Shown here: one piece after another, positions 1-9,065 of the stretch | Position numbering within the stretch: position 1 is the first letter of the stretch | Layout: each line of letters starts with the position of its first letter | NCBI GenBank assembly: GCA_012656075.1 | Contig: JAAKBF010000096.1 | Coordinates: 1 to 64,000, forward strand | From: Phytophthora hibernalis | Lineage: Eukaryota > Oomycota > Peronosporomycetes > Peronosporales > Peronosporaceae | Direction: 5' to 3' | DNA length: 64,000 bases | Notes under the pieces: generated by a model | Database searches by the model: none | Seen by the model: the letters and a program-made list of their open reading frames with translations, nothing else | Told to the model about the DNA's origin: nothing | Made by a program: the position numbers and the translations under genes

Positions 1-614
1 TGTGCCCCACCCCTCTAATAGTGCCCCCCCCAAAAAAATTGACACCGAAATGGGGGACATCCGACAGTGGCCCAGCCTTTAATAGTACCCCACCCCTCTA
101 ATACTCTCTAATAGTACCCCACCCTCTAATTGTACGGTACAATTTGTACCCCATATTCTTTAATAGTACCCAGCTCTCTTCAAGTTCAGGTTTTCTGGCG
201 CGAAACACTCGCCACGAGTAGGCAATTGTTCAGTGCTGGGCGAAGTTTATCGTGCATGCGCAGGCGTTGATCAAAGAGTTCAACATACAATATTCTAATT
301 CTATGAAGTAATAATGTTCTTGTTCATGTATTTCAGCACGAATTTGTATCTACAGATGATGTACATGTAATCGAAACCAACCATTGACACCGTAGCTTAA
401 GCTTCCGAAGAAGCTAGCGGGGAAGGAGGGTGCTACGACTCTGAGGACGAGGACGACTTTACCGACGCAATTACTGAGATTGATATCTGATCTAGCTCAA
501 ACGCTCGTCCAAACTCAATACACCTCACCTTGACTTGACGTTCGTGTTCATAGTGCCACATGCCTTTAATTGTACCCCACCGTAAAAGTACCCCATCCGA
601 GCAGTGGGGCACTA
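1..614. mobile_element. Remnant of a DNA transposon, possibly pogo-like
   Basis: Positions 1-10 read tgtgccccac and 604-613 read the near-complement gtggggcact, so these may be terminal inverted repeats. Between them a short motif (taatagtaccccacc and variants) recurs at about 17-30, 79-97, 108-127 and 159-171, and again near 566-596. At 401-490 (+) about 29 codons encode an acidic tail rich in E and D ending in EIDI and a stop. That kind of tail is seen at the C-terminus of oomycete DDE transposases (recalled, not searched). The element could extend left of the window. No intact transposase is present. Confidence 0.35.
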
Positions 615-1420
615 ACGCAGTACCCCATGGGGCATTATCACAGGTTTTACAGTATATGCTGATTGCAGTTTTCAGTTTCTCAGCGGAATCTGTAGTAGGA
701 ATGCCAAGCTTTATTGTCAGCTTTGCAAATTATGGAATGACTTCGTTTCTCTCAGTCTGCAAGGCAAACACACAAAAAGACCACCTAACTGTCGGATCTC
801 CGGTTCTCTCTTGTCCGACGTTGAAGTCGCGCACTTGTGCACTTGTTTCTCATAGTCAAGGCACTTGACCTGAACTTGAACGCAATTTTGCTGGACGAGA
901 GCTGGAGCTCTGATTGGTAATCATTCCGAGATGAATCGATACCGGTAAATAAAATTCGGCGATTGGTCCGTACGGCAGAGACTATTTATACAAACTGAGG
1001 AACGGATGTCATCTGGTTACAAATCATAGAAGTCCGGAGATGCCGGCAGGGAAACTACACCCGAGCCTCACCCTTGAAAACCCTGAGAGCGGTGACACAA
1101 CCTAAGCCGAGCAAGGTGTGACCCTGCTTGGTCCTGGGTTTAAGCCCGCGTGCTGCGCACACGGATCTTGAAACCACAGGCGTTGTTTTGGCTGGCCGAG
1201 CGAATTGAGATTCACCCCCTCCTCAATTTTGTAGTAGAAAATGGCCAACAAATAGTCCACATACAAAACTAAGTGAATCCAGTTTGTAATAATAGTCATT
1301 TTCTGGTCCGTACTACGTACATGTAGTTTACTTTTGTATGCGACATCTTTTACCGAGTTACCAAATCGGCCCATTTCTAGAAACGTGTCTCGCCGCCCAA
1401 ACCCAATCAGCAGCAACATC
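615..1420. other. Gene-free region upstream of lumazine synthase
   Basis: No convincing gene is seen. A 102-codon frame at 560-868 has no recognisable domain. About 1001-1219 is a dispersed repeat with a second copy near 57.1 kb. The promoter of the downstream gene should lie in about 1220-1420, but I see no element there that I can name with confidence. Confidence 0.5.
1001..1219 (+). repeat. Dispersed repeat, copy A
   Basis: This stretch is clearly similar, in the same orientation, to 57062-57275. Shared blocks include ggatgtcatc, gggaaactacacccgag, cacccttgaaaaccctgag and ctgcttggtcctgggttta. The copies differ by scattered substitutions and small indels. It has no coding capacity and no evident terminal repeats. 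It could be an LTR fragment or a MITE. Confidence 0.7.
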
Positions 1421-2068
1421 ATGCCTGGAGCCATCAAGCAGCACGCGCTGGACGCGCTGAGCAGCCGCAAGACGGACGGCAAGGGCCTGCGCGTGGCCAT
1501 CGTGCACGCCAAATGGAACGCGGAGGTGGTGAACTCGCTCGTGTCAGCCGCTAAGACGGAGCTGCTGCGCGCGGGCGTGGCGGAGCGCGACGTGGTGATC
1601 ACCGACGTGTCGGGCGCCTACGAGCTGCCGTACGCCGCCAGTCGCCTTATCGCGTCGCAGAAGCTGGACGCCGTCATCTGCGTGGGAACGCTCATCAAGG
1701 GAGACACGATGCACTTCGAGTACATCTGCGAGGCTGTGAGCCAGGGCATCATGCGCGTGCAGCTGGACTCGGGGGTCCCTGTGCTCTTCGGCGTGCTCAC
1801 GGTGCTCAATGAGCAGCAGGCCAAGGACCGCGCCGGCCTCTCGGACAAGGGCCACAACCACGGTACCGAGTGGGCGCAGACGGCCGTCGAGATGGCGCGT
1901 CTGCGTGAAGCCACGCTCAAGGGCGGCTGTCCCATGCGCCCGCACGAGCAGCTGCCCTACCACAGCCTGAACAGCTGCCCGTTCTTCACGGTCTCCACGT
2001 GGCTGCACATTGCCACACTCGGCGCGCTGGGCTTCGTGGCTGCTTCGGTCGCAAAGAAGCTGGCGTAG
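1421..2068 (+). CDS. RIB4: 6,7-dimethyl-8-ribityllumazine synthase with hydrophobic C-terminal tail
   Basis: Lumazine synthase catalyses the penultimate step of riboflavin synthesis, condensing a ribityl-aminopyrimidine with 3,4-dihydroxy-2-butanone 4-phosphate. Family landmarks are visible in the 215-residue product: KWN at 31-33 (substrate aromatic position), GAYELP at 65-70, KGDTMHF at 93-99 with the expected catalytic His98, and QAKDRAG with Arg137, the phosphate-contacting position. The ATG at 1421 was chosen because the longer frame from 1334 adds only low-complexity residues. The tail is odd: residues about 188-208 (FFTVSTWLHIATLGALGFVA) are hydrophobic and followed by AKKLA, resembling a tail anchor. 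No introns. The stop is 267 bp from the convergent stop of the minus-strand neighbour. Identity is near certain; membrane attachment is inference. Confidence 0.93.
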   Translation: MPGAIKQHALDALSSRKTDGKGLRVAIVHAKWNAEVVNSLVSAAKTELLRAGVAERDVVITDVSGAYELPYAASRLIASQKLDAVICVGTLIKGDTMHFEYICEAVSQGIMRVQLDSGVPVLFGVLTVLNEQQAKDRAGLSDKGHNHGTEWAQTAVEMARLREATLKGGCPMRPHEQLPYHSLNSCPFFTVSTWLHIATLGALGFVAASVAKKLA

Positions 2069-2335
2069 AAATCGACCAAGTAATAGGAGCAGACAGACAA
2101 TTTGACTAACAAGTTTCTTTTTGACTGCGTTCCGGTGGTCCAGACGTGCCTAAAACCCAAGACGAACCTTGCTGATGGGGGCGGCGACGCGCATGTTAGA
2201 GCCATTGCTGCCGTTACTTCGATACGAGCCGTTGCTACCCACGCTGCGCACGGATCGATCGCTGTTCATGCACAAACACACACCATCGCGTTAGATGGTT
2301 TTATCTCATCATGAAAAAGAGCTGCAGTCAGCGAA

Positions 2336-5300
2336 TCAAACCTTTGTCGCTGCGCGCCGACAAGGGGCGAGGCAGACCAGCTCCATCAGCCCTCGCTGCA
2401 GCTGTTCGCCCGGGCGGCACTGCCGGAATGTGCATCCCGGCGTCGCGTACAGCAATTTGCAGGGGTCTCCGATCTCCGGGAACTCGTTGGTTAGCTGACC
2501 CAGTGTGTAAAGCAAGCTGGCACTGATCTCCTTCAGCTCCAGCGCCTCCAGCATCACCTGCTCCTTTGTACGCCAGCTATCAGCTTTGCCATCATCGTCG
2601 TCGAATCCGCTGGCGCTCACTGCAAACTGTTGGTGCTCACGCATCTGACGCTCGAGCTTCTTAACGACCTTGCCCCATTTCGATCGCTCAGTTTGCACCT
2701 CGCGCTCCACCTGTGATAAAGCACCATCGAGCTGCGTTGCATTGGCTCGAGCAAAATCGCGCTGGGTCTCCACTTCACGAAGCCGCTGGGTCTCACTTAT
2801 CACGTCCAGCTCCACCCGTGCAAGCTCTTTCTTCTTTTTGAAGAACGCATCTTCCGCCATCTTCGCTTGCGTCTCAAGTGTAGCAAGACGTTGTGCATCG
2901 TCACCAGCAAGATCGGCCCGGTGGAAGCTCTTGCGGTAGGCAGAGTTGCGCTCCTCCAGATGAGCCAACGTCTTTTTTAGGGCGCGAACATCCTTCTCAG
3001 CAACGCGGATTTTGTCATCCAGTTCGTCACCTTCACGCTGGAGTTCCTCACGCCGTTGAGCTGCTCGAATAACGAAGTAGGCTTGGCTGCGCTCCTTGCC
3101 AGCCTCGCCGGTATCGCCATCGTCGTCTGCATAGGCACCCATCTTGCAGAGTGTCTCGAATTTAGCCTGCAGCTTTCGCACACGATTCTCTCTGTCTGCT
3201 AGCTCCACGGACACGCGGTGGCGTTCATCTTCAATGGACTTATTTGCAGCACGCTGCAGCTCTTGGTGCGCTGTGATTTCACGCTTGCGCTCTTCCATAC
3301 TCTTTTTAAGCTGAAAGTCGCGGTTCTCGAGAGACAAGACCTCATCAGCACGAGCGTGCAAAAGGTCCCGAAGACGACGAACTTCTAGCGCTTGCAAGTC
3401 GTGCTGAATCAACAGCTCCTCCTTATTTTTGAGTGAGGACTTGAGGGCATGAGCGCAGCTTTCATTGCGTAGCTCATGCTCGGCGATCTGTGCGTCTATC
3501 TCCTGTTGCTGAGCAACCAATGCTTTGCGAGACCGCTCTTGAGCACGTCGCTCCTCTTCCAACTTCTTGCATTGCGTCGCGAGCATGACTTGTTCGGCTT
3601 TCACACGATCTAACTCCATTTGCATCACCTGAATCTGGGCCTGTAGTGCCTTAGTTTCATCTGCACTTCGTTCACCACTTGCTCGAGCCACCTTGCGTTC
3701 CATTTGCTGGATTTGAAACTCGCCATTGTAGACGAGCTCCTGCTGGCGCAAGGCCTGTGCATCTAGGGCTCGAAGCTTCGAGCGCAAGTTCTGAGCTGCA
3801 GCCTTTGCGCCCGAAAGCTCCGCTACCAGGCTCGCTTCTTGCTGGCGTAGCGCGAACAACTGCTGGCTCTTGCGGAACATTTGTTCCTTTTGTACAGCAC
3901 TGTCCTTGTCTAGGCGCTTGATCTCGTACTCCATATCGGACAGGTCTGCTTCAGCCTGCTTGGCTAGTGCTTCTGCATCCATTGTCGAGTCTCGGCAACG
4001 ATCAAGTGCCTGCCGCGTTCCTTTGAATCGCGCTCTGGCAGCCTCAAGTTCTTGCTTCATCGCCTCCAAGCGATCATCACGGTTGGAATTGATCGAGCGC
4101 TGCTGGTTGAGCGCAGCCACGGCACTAGATAGCTCACTCTTGAGCAACTCCACTTGATCGCGAAATGCCTGTAACCTGGCTCCTGCTTGCTGTAGTTCTA
4201 GCTGCGCCTTGGATTGCGCACGCTCCTTACCAGCTAATTGCCCCTGTGCCTCGATGTTTGCTGTCTCTTGCTGTTTTAGACGACGTTTCTGGTCGCCCAG
4301 GAGCTCCTGCTTGCTCAGAAAACCACGCTGCGCTAGAGCAAACTGTTCGCTGGTCTGGTTAATCTCTTCGTCACGGGCTCGCATGGCCTCGAGTGTAGCT
4401 TGCCACTGCGCAACAAGCTTTGCACGCTCGGCATGGAGCGATCGAAATTCCTCGGCAGTCTTGTCCAGTTCGATTTGCTTGGCCTGTGTCTCAGTGGCTT
4501 CGTCATCCACTTCACGCTTAGCACGAGTCAGTTGCTGTGTAAGCTTTTCAAGCGCCAGCGTCAGCTCCTTGATACGGGCCTCATCGGCTCGCCGATAACG
4601 TTCCAGCGCCATCGCATCCTCTTCTTTCTGACGCGCTGCCACAGCCCACTGCTCCATTTCGTCCTGGTTCCAGTTCATCTGTAACTTGAAGGCGTCCATG
4701 GCTTCGTTACCCTTGAATAATGAGCCCTGCAACCCAGCGAGCTTGCGTTCAATTTCAGCTGCCTCAGCGTCAAGTACCTTGACTTCTTGAGCCACTCGCC
4801 CAATTTCACGTTGCGCCAGTTGCCGCATGTGCTCTTCGCTGGAGACCTCCTTGAGCTTAGCACCATGCAGAGCCTGCGTGTGCAATAGCTCCTGCTGTAC
4901 ATTTTTCAGATGTTCCTTCATGATCTCTACGCGCGACACCGTTTCCGCGAGATCACGATTGGTAGCCTCGAAACGTGCCTCCTTGACGCGGATTTGCGCG
5001 TGGAGCTCACGGTTCTTCTCATCCGCAAAGAGCGGAGGTCATCGATACCCGTAGGCAACGTCCGAACTGCTCTCTCGTCGGCCTTACCGCTGACTTCGCT
5101 GTTGTTGTCAGCTTCTCCGTCTTCGTCTTCTTCGTCAAAGCTGGGGTTCCGCTGCCGTCCGTCCGCTCGTTTCCAGCTGTACTGCGCAGGCTCCGAATCA
5201 ACACTCTGCGGCCCTCCATCGATATATTCCTGCTGCACGCTGTCTCCCGTCCAGTTGTTGTCTTCAGCGGAATTTATCAACGGCGACTTGAGATCCAAGT

Positions 5301-5412
5301 GGTCGGGAGCTGCCACCTCATTCGCCCCAGCGTCCTCTGCGACGAAATCCATTTGCACCTCTCCGAGAGCTGCTTCATCTGCATCTCCGTCGCCGTCATT
5401 GCTACCGGGCAT
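2336..5412 (-). CDS. CCDC39: CCDC39/FAP59-like axonemal coiled-coil protein (one-base frame break)
   Basis: CCDC39 with CCDC40 forms the 96-nm molecular ruler of motile axonemes, placing radial spokes and inner dynein arms. The protein is about 1025 residues: an acidic, low-complexity N-terminus (about 1-125) and then almost continuous coiled coil. Residues about 240-340 contain QMNWNQDEMEQW, IKELTLALEKLT and QIELDKTAEEFRSLH, which match CCDC39 family signatures. The ATG at 5412-5410 (MPGSNDGDG) is preferred to an upstream TTG. The frame breaks at 5027-5030 (plus-strand aaag): the N-terminal part reads one frame and the rest another. One missing base makes the total length divisible by three, and no plausible GT-AG intron spans the break, so a base-calling deletion is likely. 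The human protein is about 940 residues. Confidence 0.85.
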
Positions 5413-5670
5413 ACTTTCGCTTCTTGTTATCGCGGATCGTTTCGGTTTCAACTAGCATCCGTTACGACTGTTCAGCTCAGGATACTGTGCGAGTGTCGTC
5501 GACGCATGTAATCTATCCTTTGAAGTGTTTTGCCAGACATATTTCAGATTTGGGACAGCGGATAGCAAAATGATACTGGGAACGCTTCCAAAATTAACAT
5601 AGGCTTTTGTAATCAAGAACAAGAAATTTATGATTTTGGGGGTTGAACTCTCATCGCCGCAATTTCATCT
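5413..5670. other. Intergenic region upstream of CCDC39
   Basis: This short spacer should hold the CCDC39 promoter on the minus strand. No other gene or clear regulatory motif was recognised. Confidence 0.4.
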
Positions 5671-7155
5671 ATGCTAGATGCAATCGATCGCGTTACCGGT
5701 AATCAGTTGGAGGCTCACATGCAGTCCAAACAAGACGAGTCGATAGCAAAATCAACGGGTTCGTACAATGGAATTGCAACAATGATTGAAGACGTCACCC
5801 AGGAATTTACGGAAATCGTCCATGATAAAGTGCAAGCTAGCGAAACCCATCTGCACAATATCATCGATTCGGAGGTAACACAATTGGAGATTAAGATGCA
5901 AAACACTCTTGAAGCTGCGATTGATGCCGCCGAATGCCGAGCTTCGGGACAATTAAACCGTTTTGATGCGCGACATGGTGTTCACGCCATTCAAGTTCGC
6001 GTTCACGATAATATACAAGCTGGTATCGACTCAAACCTCACGAAAATGGAACACCATTTGAATAGTCTTCTTAAGGCTTCAAGCTCTCAGTTGTCCACCG
6101 CTACTGCGAAGCAGATTGCAGACGGAGTTTCCAAATCGGAGGCCCACTTCCCAAATCACCTCGGACCCCACAAGTGGCCAAGACCGCGCAAAACCAGTCC
6201 ACCAACGGGTGGCCGGTACGCCCCAGGACTGGGGAGCCCTCGTCACTGGGCGGGGCCTGGTGGCCTGCGCGTTGGGCGCGAGCTTTTGCCCGCGTCTACC
6301 CTATAGCTCGCAAGTGACGCCTGTGACCCAAGCTCAAGTCGGTGCCAGTCTGGCATGCGGTCGGCGTTAGTTCGTCGTCCAAGGGCGCGAGGAAGTGATG
6401 CCCTCGACTACCGCCTCACATCAGCTCGTGTATTGACGCCCATGGATCAAGTAGACCGTGTCAACGTGGGCTGTACCTCGTACAAGCATCGCCAAGACCT
6501 CAGGAGGCGCTACAGCGCGTTTCAAGATGACAGGAGGTGCTGACAAACACATGCAGAAGAGGGGTCCTCGGACTCCGGGGTGCGAAGCGCTGGAGGAGCG
6601 CTGGGAACTGTTAGCTGGCGTACGGATGGCATGGTGTCAATCAGTACGTTAGAAGCAACGTGGCCGAATGGCCAGTTGCGGGCACGACGGGAAGACGTGG
6701 CCCGGAGTGCGACGGACATTAGGAGTCGTTAGCGACAGTTAAATGACACCAATCTACCTCAGTTTCGAAACGAAAATCGGAAACCTACATCGTACAAATG
6801 CAACAGGCTATCATAAAAACATGAAAGCCGAACACTCAGACGCACTGAACCAAGTTGACGTGCGACTAATGGAAGCTCTGCGTACTTTCAGGAAGGCAGA
6901 TGAACCTGTTGTGAACCAATGTGAATGTTGCCGTGATCGGAACGCCCACGGATGTGTCCAGACGAGGAAACAAGTACGCGATGTGGCGACAAGCACGATT
7001 CAGGCATCTCAAACACAAAAGACACATCACCCAAGGAAAACAATTTGCCGTCGCTTGAACGTTCTCGAGCCGATGCGATTCGAGCATTAGCCACCAGAAT
7101 TGAAGCGCGAGTCGGTGGATGCCAAAATAAAACAATCGGAAGGCCACGACGCTAA
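5671..7155 (+). pseudogene. Coiled-coil protein remnant, interrupted
   Basis: I do not recognise the family. From the ATG at 5671 an open frame gives about 155 residues of heptad-like helix rich in E, Q, K and H (for example TMIEDVTQEFTEIVHDKV). After about 6130 the translation turns into unrelated Pro/Gly/Arg-rich sequence. Helical, Gln/Glu-rich coding potential resumes at about 6745-7155 (for example NMKAEHSDALNQVDVRLMEA), then breaks again by frame changes. The simplest reading is one coiled-coil gene split by about 610 bp of foreign sequence and now decayed. Alternatively these are two unrelated spurious frames. It ends just before the hAT pseudogene on the opposite strand. Confidence 0.35.
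6131..6742. mobile_element. Unidentified insertion splitting the coiled-coil remnant
   Basis: This stretch is GC-rich with no helix-like coding potential and separates two segments that do have it. The heptamer ccaaatc occurs at 6131 and again at about 6151, near the left edge. No terminal inverted repeats, LTRs or coding domains were recognised. It could be a solo LTR or other transposon fragment. Confidence 0.25.
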
Positions 7156-7756
7156 ACCATTCTCAAATAGTGGATGCAAAACATCAACTGCATGACCAGC
7201 CCTCATAATACTTTCAATGCATCATTTTCATCAATACAGCATTGAGGGTGGATTTACTACGAGTTTCTTCGCTATCCTTAACATCTTAAAGCTCGGTAGA
7301 CACATGAGCTGAAAACGAGGTGGTTCTCAGTCGCTTTCAAACATTTACATTGCAGTTTGAGGGTCGAGTTTCACTTTGACGTTCGATGGAACAGCTTGAT
7401 GGGCCTCTTCAGCAGTCAGCGGTGAACATTGCGTCACGTCAATGAACTCCCTATTTTGAATTAGGAAGGAGCCCATGTCAATGTTTTCGGGGACAGTGAC
7501 GAACGCGCACGGTCACCATTTGGCCACTGATACCGAAGTCGCGCTCAATTTGAGCGGAAGGCGCGGGGCAGCAAATACAACTCGAACAGCACTTGGTAAT
7601 GATCGATACGTTCCGGATTCGTGTTGACGCTTCCAAAATTAAAGCACAGACTCACAGCCTTTCACAGCTAGCTAAAGCACAGATGGATCTCGAAACCAGC
7701 GTTCGAGCTCTTCATCAATAACTTCTTCATGGCGCAGATGTGGTGTTGTCGGCTCA

Positions 7757-8005
7757 TGTAGCAGATCCAAGGATATTCAGGCAGAGCAGAGCTTTGGCAG
7801 TCGCCCGATTGCCTCCCAAATCGACTCGCTTCTTGCCGGACTCGCCGTTTGCTTGCTGCCGTCGGAGAAGCAGTCGTCGGTAAAGCAGTCGTCGGAGAAC
7901 CTGTTTGCGCATTTTGCAACAAGCATTGGCCACTAGGCCATCAGATTTCGTTTAAGGAAATCAATCTCACTAATGCTTTCGCTTTTAAGTGCGGAATTGA
8001 CTACA
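7757..8005 (+). repeat. 5' LTR of Gypsy element 1
   Basis: 249 bp, starting tgtagcagatccaagg and ending gaattgactaca. It differs from the 3' LTR by scattered substitutions, by an extra 15-bp tandem copy (taaagcagtcgtcgg) near 7880, and by lacking about 8 bases present near 12776 in the 3' LTR. Confidence 0.9.
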
Positions 8006-8033
8006 AAGTTAACTTTAGCAGCCCAAGACCACA

Positions 8034-9055
8034 ATGTCTGGCACGACGCAACGCGACGCGGATGACGACGTCGTCATGGCCGACAGTCAGCCCGTGTTCA
8101 AGTTCATCCATGCCCCGAAGCTAGAGGACTGGAGCCAGGCGGCAATTGTCAAGTGGCGCAAGGCAAGATCGCAGTACGAGTCTCGCGTGCGCCAACGCTG
8201 TGCGGATAGCGGTGAGTCGCTGGTCAAAGCGCTCGCCTCCGTGAAGGACTCGTTTGACCCAAACTGCTTGAGGTAATGAGCCTTTACGAGCTGCAGACAA
8301 CGGTGGATGAAGTGACGGAGGATCAGCTTGTCAAGCTGGTAATCGATCTCACCAATAACGTCATGAATGAGTTCGTCCCGGACCTGGATGGGTTCTTCCG
8401 CAAGCACCTCAAGATGAACCTGAAGGAGGTCGACATCGACGCCCGGGTTCTGAAGTACTATCGCGACTTCTCCGAGCTGATAGAGCAGCACGGCTTTGGT
8501 CACCTGCTCGCAGTTGGGCTACCTGGTGACAACATGTTCGAGGATCGCATGAAGCTGCGCTGCAAGATCCTGTTGGACAACCTGGAGCCGCAAGTCCTGC
8601 GTGATGATGTGAAGCGGTACGTCAAGTATGAGCGCCGCTCGGCTAAGAAGAACGACTTCGAGTTGTTTCGCATAATCAAGGAGCGGGCGCGGACGTAGCA
8701 CAAGTACCACGTGCTGAGTCTGGAGTACAAGTCGAAGGCAGACAAGCGCAGCGACAGGTGTTCCTCGGTCAAGGAAAGCAAGCCTCTCAAGGATCGTGAG
8801 CAACGCAGCGGTGGCGACTACGAGAAGCCGAAGGAGCATTCCAGCTCATTGGCGGCACGAGGCAGGAGCGCCAAGCCGCCGGCTGCAGGCTGTCTTCACT
8901 GTGGAGGCTCTCAGTGGTTGCGTGAGTGTCCTACTGCCTCTGAGGATGATCGGCGCCGGGTGCTGGAGAAGTTGCGTTCTCAACGGACGAGCCCAGGCTG
9001 CGCTCTAAGACGGTGCGCGATGCCCAGCCCCGGGGCCCAAAGACTGGCGAAGTGA
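8034..9055 (+). pseudogene. Gag of Gypsy element 1, broken
   Basis: Nucleocapsid-precursor gene. The first frame starts at ATG 8034 (MSGTTQRDADDDVVMADSQP) and stops at 8274-8276. The rest continues in another frame from 8276 with an in-frame TAG at 8696-8698, then to 9055. A zinc knuckle is recognisable at about 8890-8930 (CLHCGGSQWLREC). The expected His of the CCHC motif is Gln here, so zinc binding is doubtful. As read, the gene needs one frame change and one stop readthrough. Confidence 0.75.
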
Positions 9056-9065
9056 TTGTGAACGG

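Noticed and set aside
1102..2205. Minus-strand frames across lumazine synthase
   Set aside because: They are antisense shadows of a clear enzyme gene in GC-rich sequence.
4980..5030. Intron as explanation of the CCDC39 frame break
   Set aside because: The only GT-AG pair that fits would give an intron of about 34 nt, shorter than any confirmed in this window, and it would remove conserved-looking coiled coil.
7626..7721. Helix-like plus-strand frame first read as more of the coiled-coil gene
   Set aside because: The minus strand of the same bases encodes hAT motif HEEVIDEELERWF, continuous with the dimerisation motif downstream.
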